Source: Caballeronia choica
Lineage (GTDB): Bacteria; Pseudomonadota; Gammaproteobacteria; Burkholderiales; Burkholderiaceae
Length of the DNA stretch: 64,000 nucleotides
Reading direction: 5' to 3'
Assembly (NCBI RefSeq): GCF_001544535.1
Contig: NZ_FCON02000019.1
Location: 1 to 64,000, forward strand
Shown here: positions 49,940-62,197 of the stretch, in pieces
How positions within the stretch are numbered: position 1 is the stretch's first letter
Layout: the number at the start of each line of letters is the position of its first letter
Notes under the pieces: model-generated
The model's database searches: none
What the model saw: only the letters and a program-made list of their open reading frames with translations
Told to the model about the DNA's origin: nothing
Program-made: the position numbers and the translations under genes

Positions 49940-51274
49940 ATGAGCACACAGCGGACGATCGACGTTCAGGGTTTCATCAACGCACACAGGCTGTCGGCGA
50001 TGCAGGTCATCACGCTGCTGCTGTGCTTTTTCATCGTCGCGGTCGATGGATTCGATACCGCGGCGATCGGCTTCATCGCGCCGGCCATTCGAGCCGAGTG
50101 GGGACTCACGGCCGCGCATCTCGCGCCGGTGTTCGGTGCGGGGCTGGCGGGTTTGATGGCGGGGGCGTTTCTGTTCGGGCCGCTGGCGGACCGTTTCGGA
50201 CGCAAGACCATCCTGATGGCGTGCGTGGGCTTTTTCGGGCTGGCCTGTCTGGCATCGGCGTATTCGACTTCACTCGGCATGCTCGTCGTGCTGCGCTTTC
50301 TGACGGGTCTTGGCCTCGGCGGGGCAATGCCGAATTCGGTTACGCTGAGTTCGGAGTACGCGCCGGAAAAACATCGCTCGGTGCTCGTGACGACGATGTT
50401 CTGCGGCTTCACGCTCGGCTCGGCGCTTGGCGGCGTGGTCGCGGCGCATATTGTCGCGAGCTTTGGCTGGCGCGCCGTGCTGGTGATCGGCGGGGTCATG
50501 CCGCTGGTGCTGTTGCCGGTGCTGGCCATGACTTTGCCGGAATCGGTGCGCTACCTGGTCATGAAAGGCCGCAAGCCCGAGCAAGTACGGCGCACACTGC
50601 AACGGATCGCGCCGTCGGAAGACTTGTCGGCGAGCGAGTTCGCCATTCCCGAGAAAGCATTGCGGGGCTTCCCGGTCAAGCATCTGTTCGACCGCAACCT
50701 GCGTCGTGGCACGCTGTTTCTCTGGCTCGCGTTTTTCATGAGTCTGCTCGTGATTTACCTGCTGTCGAGCTGGCTGCCGACGCTGATCTCCAGCACCGGC
50801 ATGACGCTGAAAAAGGCGTCGCTCGTCACCGCGATGTTCCAGGTGGGCGGCACGGTCGGTGCGATTGCGCTCGGGCAATTGATGGACCGCTTCAATCCAC
50901 AACGCGTGTTGGGCGTAACCTACGCGTTGGCGGCGGTACTCACCGCGCTGATCGGCAGCAGTACGGGAAGTACGCCGGTCCTGGTGCTGGCCGTGTTTGG
51001 CGCGGGCTTCTGCATTTCCGGAGCGCAGGTGGGCGCCAATGCACTGGCGGCAGGGTTTTATCCGACTGCGACGCGTGCCACGGGCGTGAGCTGGGCGTCG
51101 GGTGTGGGTCGCATCGGATCGGTGCTCGGCTCGATGACCGGGGGGTGGATGCTCGCGCTCGACTGGAGTCTGCCGATGGTGTTTGCTGTCGTGGGTGCGC
51201 CGGCGGTGATTGCTGCGCTCAGCATGCTTTCGATGGGGCGGGTTGAGCGGGTTCAGGTGGTGGCTGCGCATTGA
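49940..51274 (+). CDS. mhbT: AAHS-family aromatic acid:H+ symporter
   Basis: A 444-residue MFS permease with 12 helices. Helix 1 carries DGFDTAAIGFIAPAI, the Asp motif essential in PcaK/MhbT, and FGPLADRFGRKTILMACV, GLGLGGAMPNSVTLSSEYAPEKHRS and PESVRYLVMKG follow. It imports 3-hydroxybenzoate or gentisate for the operon in which it lies, 38 bp behind the dioxygenase. Confidence 0.9.
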   Translation: MSTQRTIDVQGFINAHRLSAMQVITLLLCFFIVAVDGFDTAAIGFIAPAIRAEWGLTAAHLAPVFGAGLAGLMAGAFLFGPLADRFGRKTILMACVGFFGLACLASAYSTSLGMLVVLRFLTGLGLGGAMPNSVTLSSEYAPEKHRSVLVTTMFCGFTLGSALGGVVAAHIVASFGWRAVLVIGGVMPLVLLPVLAMTLPESVRYLVMKGRKPEQVRRTLQRIAPSEDLSASEFAIPEKALRGFPVKHLFDRNLRRGTLFLWLAFFMSLLVIYLLSSWLPTLISSTGMTLKKASLVTAMFQVGGTVGAIALGQLMDRFNPQRVLGVTYALAAVLTALIGSSTGSTPVLVLAVFGAGFCISGAQVGANALAAGFYPTATRATGVSWASGVGRIGSVLGSMTGGWMLALDWSLPMVFAVVGAPAVIAALSMLSMGRVERVQVVAAH

Positions 51275-51361
51275 GGAGGGCAGTTGTCGCGCCAGCGATC
51301 ACAACCGCCGCCCGTGCGTCGTGTACGTCGATAACCGGATATCAAACCAGGATGCCATGAC

Positions 51362-52888
51362 ATGAACTCGAACCGGGATCTGGTCAGCCACTCCGCCGTC
51401 GAACTGCGCCGGATGATCGGTGCCAGGGAGATATCGCCGCTGGAACTGCTCGATGCGTGCATCGAGCGCATCGAAGCGATCAACCCGGCGGTGAACGCGG
51501 TGACCGCCACCTGCTACGAGCAGGCGCGCGAAGCCGCGAAGGCCGCCGAGCGTGCGGTAATGCACGGCGAACCGCTCGGCCTCTTGCACGGCCTGCCGCT
51601 CGGCGTGAAGGATCTCGAAGACACGGCCGGCCTCCTGACGACATACGGCTCGCCGATGTCGCGCGGCAACGTGCCCTCGCGCGATGTCGCGATGGTCGCA
51701 CGGCTGCGCGCGGCCGGCGCGATCCTGGTCGCGAAGACCAATGTCCCCGAACTCGGCGCGGGCGCGAACACGCGCAACGTCGTATGGGGCGCCACGGGCA
51801 ATCCGTTCAACCCGGAACTGAACGCGGGCGGCTCGTCGGGCGGATCGGCGGCGGCGCTCGCGTGCGACATGCTGCCGGTCTGCACCGGGTCGGACACCGG
51901 CGGGTCGCTGCGCATTCCCGCGTCGAAATGCGGCGTGGTCGGCTTTCGTCCGTCGGCGGGGCTGGTGCCCCATTCGCGGCGGCTGCTCGGCTGGTCACCG
52001 CTCTCGGTCCTCGGTCCGATGGGACGCACGGTCGCCGAAAGCGCACTGCAACTGGCCGCGACCGCGGGTTTTTCAAACGCTGACCCGCTCAGTTATGAAG
52101 TCGATCCCGTTTCGTTTGCGATGCCCGCGCCGCACGATCTCGCGTCGCTGCGCGTGGGGTTTACCGAAGACTTCGGCAGTTGCGATGTCGATGACGCGAT
52201 CCGCGCCACGTTCCGCTCGCGCATCGCCGCAATCGCGCCGATGGTCCACTCGTGCGAGGAAGTGGCCTTCGATCTCGGCGAGGTGCATCGCTGCTTCGAC
52301 GTGATTCGTGCGGAGAGCTTCGTCGCGGGCCTGCGCGACGCGTACGAGCGCGACCCGAGCCTGCTCGGACCCAACACACGCGCCAACTACGAGATGGGCG
52401 CGACGATGTCGCTCGCCGACAGCGCCTGGGCGCAAGCGGAACAGACGCGCATCTTCCAGCGCTTCCAGGCCGCCTTCGAACGCTTCGACGTGATTCTCTC
52501 GCCGACCACGCCGGTGTCGCCGTTTCCGTGGCGGGAACTGTATGCGGCGCAGATCAACGGCCGCGCGCAGGAGAACTACTACCGGTGGCTCGCGCTCACC
52601 TACGTCGTCACGCTGACGACGCATCCCGCGCTGTCGCTGCCGTGCGGCGTCGATGATGCGGGCATGCCGTTCGGCTTGCAGATCGTCGGGCCGTTTCATG
52701 GCGACGGCAAGACACTCGCGGTCGCACACGCGTTCGAGCAGGCGTTCGATGGCGTGCCGGCGTTGCGTCGACCGCGTCCCGATCTGTCGAAACTTACGCA
52801 GCCGACACCGTCGCTGAAGTCGATCGTCACCGCGCCGCCCATTTTCGACTCCACCAGCGCAAGTCACGCCGGACCTTCGGCGGTTTGA
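51362..52888 (+). CDS. Amidase (amidase signature family)
   Basis: A 508-residue Ser-Ser-Lys hydrolase. The Lys is Lys83 in LPLGVKDLEDTAG, the cis-Ser lies in NAGGSSGGSAAALA (158-159) and the nucleophile is Ser182 in TGSDTGGSLRIPAS. It lies 88 bp behind the aromatic acid transporter on the same strand. It could release an aromatic acid from its amide and so widen the operon's range; that is inferred from position. Confidence 0.85.
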   Translation: MNSNRDLVSHSAVELRRMIGAREISPLELLDACIERIEAINPAVNAVTATCYEQAREAAKAAERAVMHGEPLGLLHGLPLGVKDLEDTAGLLTTYGSPMSRGNVPSRDVAMVARLRAAGAILVAKTNVPELGAGANTRNVVWGATGNPFNPELNAGGSSGGSAAALACDMLPVCTGSDTGGSLRIPASKCGVVGFRPSAGLVPHSRRLLGWSPLSVLGPMGRTVAESALQLAATAGFSNADPLSYEVDPVSFAMPAPHDLASLRVGFTEDFGSCDVDDAIRATFRSRIAAIAPMVHSCEEVAFDLGEVHRCFDVIRAESFVAGLRDAYERDPSLLGPNTRANYEMGATMSLADSAWAQAEQTRIFQRFQAAFERFDVILSPTTPVSPFPWRELYAAQINGRAQENYYRWLALTYVVTLTTHPALSLPCGVDDAGMPFGLQIVGPFHGDGKTLAVAHAFEQAFDGVPALRRPRPDLSKLTQPTPSLKSIVTAPPIFDSTSASHAGPSAV

Positions 52889-53223
52889 ATCCTGTTTAGC
52901 GAAATCCGGCGCCCTTGGACCAACGCGTGGATGAGCCAGGAGGAGCGTGCCGCTCGCGCAGGTTGCCTGGCTACGCGGCTAGGCTACACTTTATTCAACG
53001 ATCTGCCGTAAGCTGTCGGGGCGGGGCCGCGCTTCGCGGGCCTGACGAATCATCGGCACAATGCTTGCCGCGTGATCGGTGCACACGATTCGTTGCACCG
53101 GCAACGAAGCAACCGCAGTCAGACGCAGCCTTGAAAGCAGCCGGTGGCATTCCGGGCAACGCGTGTCGCATCCTGTTCGACCTTTCCGTCCGCAATACAT
53201 ACGCAGTGATTGGAGGCTTCGAG
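52889..53223. other. 335-bp intergenic region upstream of the symporter
   Basis: No gene seen. TTGCCT (52963-52968) and TACACT (52985-52990), 16 bp apart, make a plausible promoter. CGGTGCA (53077-53083) and TGCACCG (53094-53100) form a perfect 7-bp dyad, possibly an operator. The leader would be about 225 bases long. Confidence 0.4.
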
Positions 53224-54531
53224 ATGAACAGAAAAAATAACGCGGCCATCTGGATCCTGATTGCGATGGTGGTGGGCATCGGGATCGGCTACATGATCTA
53301 CACGAGCTTCCCGGACAAGAAGGCTGCCACCGAGATCGCCGGCTACATCTCGCTGGTGTCGGACGTGTTCCTGCGGCTCATCAAGATGGTGATCGGCCCG
53401 CTCGTCTTCTCGACGCTGGTGGTCGGCATTGCGCACATGGGCGACGCGGCCTCGGTCGGGCGCGTGTTCGCGAAGGCGCTGGGCTGGTTCGTCACCGCGT
53501 CGCTGGTCTCGCTGCTCCTCGGCCTGTTGATGTCCAACCTGCTCAAGCCCGGCGAGAATCTCGGACTGCCGCTGCCCGACATCGGCGCGTCGGTCAACCT
53601 GGCGACTTCCAAGTTCACGCTCAAGGACTTCGTCGGGCATATGGTCCCCCGGTCCTTCGCCGAAGCGATGACCAACAACGAGGTCCTGCAGATCGTCGTG
53701 TTCTCGATGTTCTTCGGCGTCGCGCTCGCCGCACTGGGCGAGAAGGGCAAGGTCCTCGTGGCCGCGATCGACCAGCTCTCGCACGTCATGCTCAAGATCA
53801 CCGGTTACGTGATGAAGCTTGCCCCGCTCGCGGTGCTGTCGGCGATGGCGGCGACGGTGGCGGTCAACGGGCTGACGATCCTGCTGAAGTTCGCGGTCTT
53901 CATGGGTGACTTCTACCTCAGCCTGTTCCTGTTGTGGGGGTTGCTCACGGCGGCCGGCCTGCTGTTCCTCGGGCCACGCGTGTTCAAGCTGCTCGCGCTG
54001 ATCAAGGAGGCATTCATGCTTTCGTTCGCGACCGCGAGTTCCGAGGCCGCGTATCCGAAGATCCTCGACGCGCTCGACCATTTCGGCGTGAAGCGCAAGA
54101 TTTCCAGCTTCGTGATGCCGATGGGGTACTCGTTCAACCTCGACGGCTCGATGATGTACTGCACGTTCGCGTCGCTGTTCATCGCCCAGGCGTACAACAT
54201 GCACCTCTCGCTGGGCACGCAGTTGACGATGCTGCTGGTCCTGATGTTGACGTCCAAGGGGATGGCTGGCGTGCCGCGCGCGTCGCTGGTGGTGATCGCC
54301 GCCACGCTCAATCAGTTCGGCATCCCCGAAGCCGGGTTGCTGCTGATCCTCGGCGTGGATACCTTCCTCGACATGGGCCGTTCGGCCACCAACGCGGTGG
54401 GTAATTCGATCGCGAGCGCGGTGGTCGCCAAGTGGGAAGGGGAACTGCTGTCGGAAGCCGACGCCGAGGCCAACGCGGCGCGCCTCGACGCCGAACTCGA
54501 AGCGACCCTCGCCCATCCGGTGGAAACCTGA
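53224..54531 (+). CDS. Dicarboxylate/amino acid:cation symporter (DctA/GltP family)
   Basis: A 435-residue DAACS transporter. Re-entrant loops and the substrate site are preserved: FATASSEAAYPKILDAL, MPMGYSFNLDGSMMYCTFASLFIAQAYN, TSKGMAGVPRASLVVIAATL and VDTFLDMGRSATNAVGNSIASAVV. Serine-rich SEAAYP in hairpin 1 is closer to GltP/DctA than to SstT. The ATG follows GGAGGCTTCGAG. Paired with a solute-binding protein gene, an unusual neighbour for this single-component carrier. Confidence 0.9.
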   Translation: MNRKNNAAIWILIAMVVGIGIGYMIYTSFPDKKAATEIAGYISLVSDVFLRLIKMVIGPLVFSTLVVGIAHMGDAASVGRVFAKALGWFVTASLVSLLLGLLMSNLLKPGENLGLPLPDIGASVNLATSKFTLKDFVGHMVPRSFAEAMTNNEVLQIVVFSMFFGVALAALGEKGKVLVAAIDQLSHVMLKITGYVMKLAPLAVLSAMAATVAVNGLTILLKFAVFMGDFYLSLFLLWGLLTAAGLLFLGPRVFKLLALIKEAFMLSFATASSEAAYPKILDALDHFGVKRKISSFVMPMGYSFNLDGSMMYCTFASLFIAQAYNMHLSLGTQLTMLLVLMLTSKGMAGVPRASLVVIAATLNQFGIPEAGLLLILGVDTFLDMGRSATNAVGNSIASAVVAKWEGELLSEADAEANAARLDAELEATLAHPVET

Positions 54532-54544
54532 CGGGGGCCGAGCC

Positions 54545-55489
54545 ATGAAGACGCAGCGATTGTGGTCGATGCTCGCCATCGCAGGGCTGCTGATTGCCGC
54601 TGCCGCAGCGCGGGCGGAGGATGCACAGCCGTCGCGCCCGGTTTCCGACGCCCTCGCGCCGGCCGCGCTGACCGGCACGCTGGCCAAGGTGCGCAATGCG
54701 GGCACCATCGTGCTGGGCTACCGCGAGTCCTCGGTGCCGTTTTCCTATCTGAACGCGCGCAACGAGCCGATCGGCTATTCGATCGAGCTGTGCAAGTCGC
54801 TGGTGTCGGCGATCGGGGACGCGGTCAACCGCACCCTGACCATCCGCTGGCTGCCTGTCACGCCCGACAACCGCATTGACGCGGTGGCGAGCGGCCAGGT
54901 CGACCTGGAATGCGGCTCGACGACCAGCAACCTGGAGCGCCAGAAACGCGTGGCCTTCTCGCCGATCATTTTCGTGGCCGGCACCAAGGTGATGGTGAAG
55001 AAAGGCTCGCCGATCGGCTCGTTCCGCGACCTCGCGGGCAGGAAGGTCGCGGTGACGGCCGGCACCACGAACGAGAAGACGCTGCGCGACCTGGACCGGA
55101 AGTTCAAGCTCGGGATTCAGTTGCAGGTGGTGCCGGAGCATGCGCAGGGCTTCGCGCAGGTCGCCGACGGTCAGGCCGACGCGTTCGCCACCGACGACGT
55201 GCTGCTGTATGGCCTGATCGCGGAGCATGCCGGCGCAGGGAGCGGGTATCGCGTGGTGGGCGATTACCTCTCCTATGATCCGTACGGCATCATGTTCCGC
55301 AAGGACGATCCCCAACTCGCGCAGGTGGTGAAGGATACGTTCCAGGAGCTTGCGGCGGACGGGGAAATCGACCGCCAGTACAAGCGCTGGTTCTTGCGCC
55401 GCCTGCCGTCGGGCACCAGCCTCAATCTGCCGATGAGTGCGCAACTCGAAACCATCATTCAGACGTTGGCCGGTGGCGAGGCACAGTGA
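54545..55489 (+). CDS. Periplasmic amino acid-binding protein (GltI-like)
   Basis: 314 residues. Signal peptide cleaved after AAAAARA, then TGTLAKVRNAGTIVLGYRESSVPFSYLNARNEPIGYSIELCKSLVSAIGD, CGSTTSNLERQKRVAFSPIIFVAGTKVMVKKG and ATDDVLLYGLIAEHAG. These are the glutamate/aspartate-binding GltI hallmarks. No ABC permease or ATPase lies nearby; instead it follows the DctA-type symporter by 13 bp. It could deliver ligand to a distant ABC system or sense it. Confidence 0.85.
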   Translation: MKTQRLWSMLAIAGLLIAAAAARAEDAQPSRPVSDALAPAALTGTLAKVRNAGTIVLGYRESSVPFSYLNARNEPIGYSIELCKSLVSAIGDAVNRTLTIRWLPVTPDNRIDAVASGQVDLECGSTTSNLERQKRVAFSPIIFVAGTKVMVKKGSPIGSFRDLAGRKVAVTAGTTNEKTLRDLDRKFKLGIQLQVVPEHAQGFAQVADGQADAFATDDVLLYGLIAEHAGAGSGYRVVGDYLSYDPYGIMFRKDDPQLAQVVKDTFQELAADGEIDRQYKRWFLRRLPSGTSLNLPMSAQLETIIQTLAGGEAQ

Positions 55490-55704
55490 GCGCCGCGCGG
55501 CACGCCGGTGTCAAGGAGAGGCAGCGCGATCCCGAGGAGGAACGCCAGGTGCGGGTCAGCTTCACGAAAGGCGGCCGACCGCTGCGTGAACGAGGCCTGA
55601 AGATGGACTTGGTCGAGGCGACCGGCGTGGCGCCGGACGATTTCGCGAAAGTGCAGAAGGCGATCGTGACGCTGCGCAACAATCTCATCGCGTCAGTGTT
55701 CTGA
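55486..55704 (+). CDS. Small hypothetical protein
   Basis: A 72-residue, charged, soluble ORF that starts with a GTG overlapping the previous stop (GTGA), which supports translational coupling. The C-terminal part, RPLRERGLKMDLVEATGVAPDDFAKVQKAIVTLRNNL, looks like a small helical domain. I recognise no family; it could also be a remnant of a longer gene. Confidence 0.4.
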   Translation: MSAARHAGVKERQRDPEEERQVRVSFTKGGRPLRERGLKMDLVEATGVAPDDFAKVQKAIVTLRNNLIASVF

Positions 55705-55735
55705 GCAACGGGGGGGGCCACCGTCGTCCCTTTCA

Positions 55736-56083
55736 CTAACGTAACTCGACGCAACGCGCCGGCGACCGCTCGGGCCGTCGGCTCAACGGGATGATGTTCG
55801 TGGGAGCACATCCGGCGGCACACTGGCACGCCCAATACGTTTCCGTGCCGATCACATGCTTTGTCAGGACGCATTCGTCGGCGCAGTCGTCGCTCTGGCA
55901 TCCGAAAGTCGCACCCGCAGCGTTGGCCGGATCGAGTACGCACCACACATTGCATAGGCCAAAACGCGGGGAGCGCAGCATGGCCTTGATCTCCGGCGGA
56001 TACTCCGAACGCTCCAGCGCGCGCACGACCGTCTCACCGTCCCGCTCGGAAACGGTGAGGAGCTTGCCGACCACCTTGATCAT
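55736..56083 (-). CDS. Small cysteine-rich hypothetical protein
   Basis: 115 residues with nine cysteines: Cys44, 48, 62, 67, 71, 86, 88, 92 and 111, in patterns CNVWC, CQSDDCADEC and CQCAAGC that suggest a metal-binding or disulfide-linked fold. No export signal from the ATG at 56083, which has GGAGG eight bases upstream. No family recognised. It is convergent with the small ORF at 55486 and divergent from katG. Confidence 0.6.
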   Translation of the reverse strand: MIKVVGKLLTVSERDGETVVRALERSEYPPEIKAMLRSPRFGLCNVWCVLDPANAAGATFGCQSDDCADECVLTKHVIGTETYWACQCAAGCAPTNIIPLSRRPERSPARCVELR

Positions 56084-58797
<2,714 letters not shown>

Positions 58798-58818
58798 GTG
58801 AGTCGTAGTAGTCGCAAG

Positions 58819-58853
58819 GCGCCGTCAGGGCTCACGCTCTGACGGCGCTTTTT
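58819..58853 (+). terminator. Rho-independent terminator of katG
   Basis: GCGCCGTCAG (58819-58828) and CTGACGGCGC (58839-58848) pair perfectly over 10 bp around a 10-base loop and are followed by TTTTTC. It lies 21 bp after the katG stop and faces the convergent wrbA gene. Confidence 0.85.
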
Positions 58854-58899
58854 CTTGCCGCGGACGCGGCCACGTTTCGCGCGCGGCCGGCGAATCTGG

Positions 58900-59502
58900 C
58901 TAGCCCGCCAGCTTCACCGCAAGTTGCGCGACATGCTGCCCTTGGAAGCGCGCGATTTCCAGTTCGTTTTGTGAGGGTTGACGCTTGCCGTCAGCGCCTG
59001 CGAGCGTGGTTGCGCCGTAGGGTGTGCCGCCGGTGATTTCGTTCATGTTCGTCAGTCCCGCACACGAATACGGCACGCCCACGATCACCATGCCCTGATG
59101 CAGCAAGGTGCTGTGAAACGACGTAATGGTGGTCTCCTGGCCGCCGTGCTGCGTGCCCGTCGACGCAAAGACGCTGCCGATCTTGCCCACGAGCGCGCCC
59201 TTCATCCACAGGCCGCCGGTCTGGTCGAGGAAGCTCCGCATCTGGCCGGCCATGTTGCCAAAGCGCGTCGGCGTGCCGAAGATGATGGCGTCGTAGTTGG
59301 CCAACTCGTCGGGGGTCGCCACCGGAGCTTGCTGGTCCAGCTTGACGCCATAGGCCGCCGCCTGCTCGGCAGGAATGGTTTCGGCGACCCGCTTGATCGT
59401 CACGTCCGCACCCGCGACCGATCGCGCGCCTTCGGCCACGGCACTGGCCATCGTTTCGATGTGGCCATACATGGAGTAGTAGAGAACGAGAATTTTCGCC
59501 AT
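58900..59502 (-). CDS. wrbA: NAD(P)H:quinone oxidoreductase WrbA
   Basis: A 200-residue flavodoxin-fold enzyme that reduces quinones by two electrons. [17 protein letters not shown] binds FMN phosphate, then [41 protein letters not shown] and [16 protein letters not shown], all WrbA signatures. ATG 59502 after GAGGAAACATC. Near katG, and probably part of the same oxidative-stress response. Confidence 0.9.
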   Translation of the reverse strand: MAKILVLYYSMYGHIETMASAVAEGARSVAGADVTIKRVAETIPAEQAAAYGVKLDQQAPVATPDELANYDAIIFGTPTRFGNMAGQMRSFLDQTGGLWMKGALVGKIGSVFASTGTQHGGQETTITSFHSTLLHQGMVIVGVPYSCAGLTNMNEITGGTPYGATTLAGADGKRQPSQNELEIARFQGQHVAQLAVKLAG

Positions 59503-59703
59503 GATGTTTCCTCGGTTTAAGTGAATCGAAGAAGTGGGCGCGACTTGGGATGAGATTACTGTCACAACCGACGGCAATGAGGCGTTGCTCGTGACGACAG
59601 CGGTGCGTCAGGCTGTGCCGCCACGGAGTTCGGCGGCGCGCGACGACAACAATAGCACTGCCGCCTCAACGATGTCGCCAAGCGAAGAATCGCGCGCTCG
59701 TCG

Positions 59704-60591
59704 CTACCTGATGTACCGCTCGAGCCCCTCGAAGAGGGCGTCGAACGTGACACGGCAACGAGGACTCGTGCGGAGGTCTTCATGCATCGTCACCCAGGTA
59801 TCGAGCTGCAGCGAGAACTCGGCCGGTAACACACGCGTCAGCGAGTCGTCGCGTTCGGCCAGAGCGGCCTGGCAGAAGCCGATGCCCGCACCGCTGCGGA
59901 TCAGCGCAAGCTGCGCGAGGTCGCTGTCGGTGCATATCGAGAACGCTTGGCGGTTGAATCCCTGCAAGGAGCGGCTCGCCGCGCGGACAAAGGCGCTCGG
60001 CTGGTCGTATCCGATCAGGGAATGCCCGGCCAGCTCGCTCGCCCGGCGCGGCGTCCCTTGCCGAGCCAGGTAGTCGTTGCGCGCATGCAGGCCGACTTCG
60101 ATGCCGCCGACGCGCCGCGCAACCAGTTGCTCTTGCCCGGGCCGCATCATGCGCACTGCGATATCGGCTTCCCGCCGCAACAGGTCCTGTATGCGGTTGC
60201 TCAATACCAGTTCGACCTTCAGTTCGGGGTGATCCCGTCGCAATTGCCCGATGATGGGCGGCAGCACTTCGACGCCAACCACCTCGCTCGCCGACACACG
60301 CACCGCGCCGCGCACGCCTTCGCCGTGGGCCGTGGCTGCGCGTTCGAGCGACGCCGCGGTGCTCTCCATCGTCTCGGCGTAGGTCCGCAGACCCAGCGCT
60401 GCCTCGGTAGGGTTCAGGCCGACTTGCGAGCGAGTGAACAATGCGACGCCCAGGGCCTGCTCCAGCGCAGCGATATGCCGTCCCACTGTCGGCTGGGTGA
60501 TGCCCAGAGCCCGAGCGGCGCCGGACAGCGAGCCTTCCTTGAGGACGCTGAGAAAGGAGCGGTAGAGTTCCCAACCGATATTCGAAGCCAT
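59704..60591 (-). CDS. LysR-family regulator
   Basis: A 295-residue LTTR: NIGWELYRSFLSVLKEGSLSGAARALGITQPTVGRHIAALEQALGVALFTRSQVGLNPTEA, then the effector domain. Divergent from the oxidoreductase gene at 60688, with 96 bp between, and probably its activator. The region between it and wrbA (59503-59703) shows no gene. Confidence 0.85.
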   Translation of the reverse strand: MASNIGWELYRSFLSVLKEGSLSGAARALGITQPTVGRHIAALEQALGVALFTRSQVGLNPTEAALGLRTYAETMESTAASLERAATAHGEGVRGAVRVSASEVVGVEVLPPIIGQLRRDHPELKVELVLSNRIQDLLRREADIAVRMMRPGQEQLVARRVGGIEVGLHARNDYLARQGTPRRASELAGHSLIGYDQPSAFVRAASRSLQGFNRQAFSICTDSDLAQLALIRSGAGIGFCQAALAERDDSLTRVLPAEFSLQLDTWVTMHEDLRTSPRCRVTFDALFEGLERYIR

Positions 60592-60687
60592 ACATCAATG
60601 TATAGCCGATCAACGAGATTCGGCAATTCCCGTTTAACCGAAGTCGCCCCAGAATGCAGCCATCGACGATCCTTCCTGGAGACAATC

Positions 60688-61689
60688 ATGGCAGTCAACA
60701 ACACGGTTATGGTCCTCGGCGCTACCGGCGGCATTGGTGGCGAGGTGGCGCGCCAGTTGCGCGACGCGGGGTGGAGCGTGCGGGCGCTAAAGCGTGGCGA
60801 CGCGCAAGCCGTCGAGCGCAAGGACGGCATCCAGTGGCTGCGAGGCGACGCGCTCCACCGGGAGGACGTGATGAACGCGGCAGCCGGCTGCTCGGTCATC
60901 GTCCATGCGGTCAACCCGTCCGGATATCGCCGATGGTCGGAGCTGGTGCTGCCGATGCTCGACAACACCATTGCCGCGGCTACGGCTCAGGGTGCGACCA
61001 TTGTATTGCCCGGCACTGTCTACAACTACGGCTCCGATGCGTTCCCGGTACTGACAGAAGACGCACCGCAACGCCCGGCGACGCGCAAGGGTGCCATTCG
61101 CGTCGAACTGGAGCAGCGGTTGAAGCAGGCCAGCCGCAAAGGGGCTCGTGTGCTGATCGTGCGGGCGGGCGACTTCTTCGGGCCGGCCGCAGGCAACAAC
61201 TGGTTCTCGCAAGGTCTCGTCAAGCCGGGTCTGCCGGTTAGGACCATCCGCTATCCGGGGCGGCGCGGCGTCGGGCATCAATGGTCGTACCTGCCGGACG
61301 TCGGACGCACGATAGTTGAACTGCTCGCGCGCCGCGACACGCTGGATGCGTTCGCCCGTTTCCATATGGCGGGCCACTGGGATGCGGACGGTTCGCAGAT
61401 GAACGATGCGATCCGTCGCGTGGTCGCGCGCCGAACCGGGACCGCGCCGCGTGTCGCGGCATTTCCCTGGTGGCTGCTCACGTTGGCCTCACCGTTCGTC
61501 GCAACGTTCCGAGAAATGGGCGAGATGCGCTATCTGTGGAAAACACCGGTGCGCATGGACAACGCGCGGTTGGTCGCTGTACTGGGCCGCGAACCCCATA
61601 CGCCGCTCGACCACGCCGTCGAGGCGACACTGGACGGAATGGGGAATCTGGAATCGGTCGAACGGGCGAGCATCGAGGCAGTACGATAG
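60688..61689 (+). CDS. NAD-dependent epimerase/dehydratase-family oxidoreductase
   Basis: A 333-residue extended SDR: VMVLGATGGIGGEVARQLRDAGWSVRALKR, VIVHAVNPSGYRRW, PGTVYNYGSDAFPVL and a VRAGDFFGP block. It has a YxxxK-like region (VYNYGSD...RKGAIRVELEQRLK) shifted from the classical position, as in NmrA/UDP-glucose-epimerase-like reductases. ATG 60688 after TGGAGACAATC. The LysR gene diverges from it. Substrate unknown. Confidence 0.8.
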   Translation: MAVNNTVMVLGATGGIGGEVARQLRDAGWSVRALKRGDAQAVERKDGIQWLRGDALHREDVMNAAAGCSVIVHAVNPSGYRRWSELVLPMLDNTIAAATAQGATIVLPGTVYNYGSDAFPVLTEDAPQRPATRKGAIRVELEQRLKQASRKGARVLIVRAGDFFGPAAGNNWFSQGLVKPGLPVRTIRYPGRRGVGHQWSYLPDVGRTIVELLARRDTLDAFARFHMAGHWDADGSQMNDAIRRVVARRTGTAPRVAAFPWWLLTLASPFVATFREMGEMRYLWKTPVRMDNARLVAVLGREPHTPLDHAVEATLDGMGNLESVERASIEAVR

Positions 61690-61896
61690 TTGGTCGGAAT
61701 GAGGTTGCGGGTTTGGTCGTCGGCAGCCGAGTCGAGGTGTGATTAGTGCTTGCCCCGTTTGATGCGCTCGGGTTTCTGTGGAACTTGAATTCGACTCGGT
61801 TTGAGGCAGAATCGACATCAGCGGCAAGCGCGTCAATTTGCTGGTTTTCATCAGTGCCCGTAGCAATCCGATGCTGCATGACTGAGGAGACGCAAG

Positions 61897-62151
61897 ATGA
61901 AATCGAATCTCGGCCGGCGGGCTCTCATAGCGGCAGCACTCGCGGGTCTCGCCACGGGCGCCATCAATGCCGCTCACGCGGAAAAAAAGGTGCAGTGCTA
62001 TGGAATCGCCAAGGCCGGCCAGAACGATTGCGCGAGCAAGACCGGCGTGCACGGCTGCGCGGGCGAGGCCAAGGTCGACAACGACAAAGGCGATTTCAAG
62101 AACGTGCCGGAAGGTACTTGCAAGGAAATGGGCGGCACGGTGGGCACCTGA
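61897..62151 (+). CDS. bufA: DUF2282 precursor peptide, bufferin-like (BufA)
   Basis: An 84-residue protein with a Sec signal (cleavage after NAAHA, residue 28) and a mature part with four cysteines, Cys34, Cys45, Cys54 and Cys75. The family block is [16 protein letters not shown]2282 peptides followed by DUF692 and DUF2063 genes are the bufferins, RiPPs in which the MNIO enzyme converts cysteines into thiooxazoles and which bind copper in the periplasm. The central Cys45 and Cys54 are the likely modified residues; that is recalled from family work, not shown here. Start after GAGGAGACGCAAG. Confidence 0.85.
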   Translation: MKSNLGRRALIAAALAGLATGAINAAHAEKKVQCYGIAKAGQNDCASKTGVHGCAGEAKVDNDKGDFKNVPEGTCKEMGGTVGT

Positions 62152-62197
62152 CACGCGGCAGGCGGACGAGCCGTGACATTTTCAGGCAGGATTTCAG

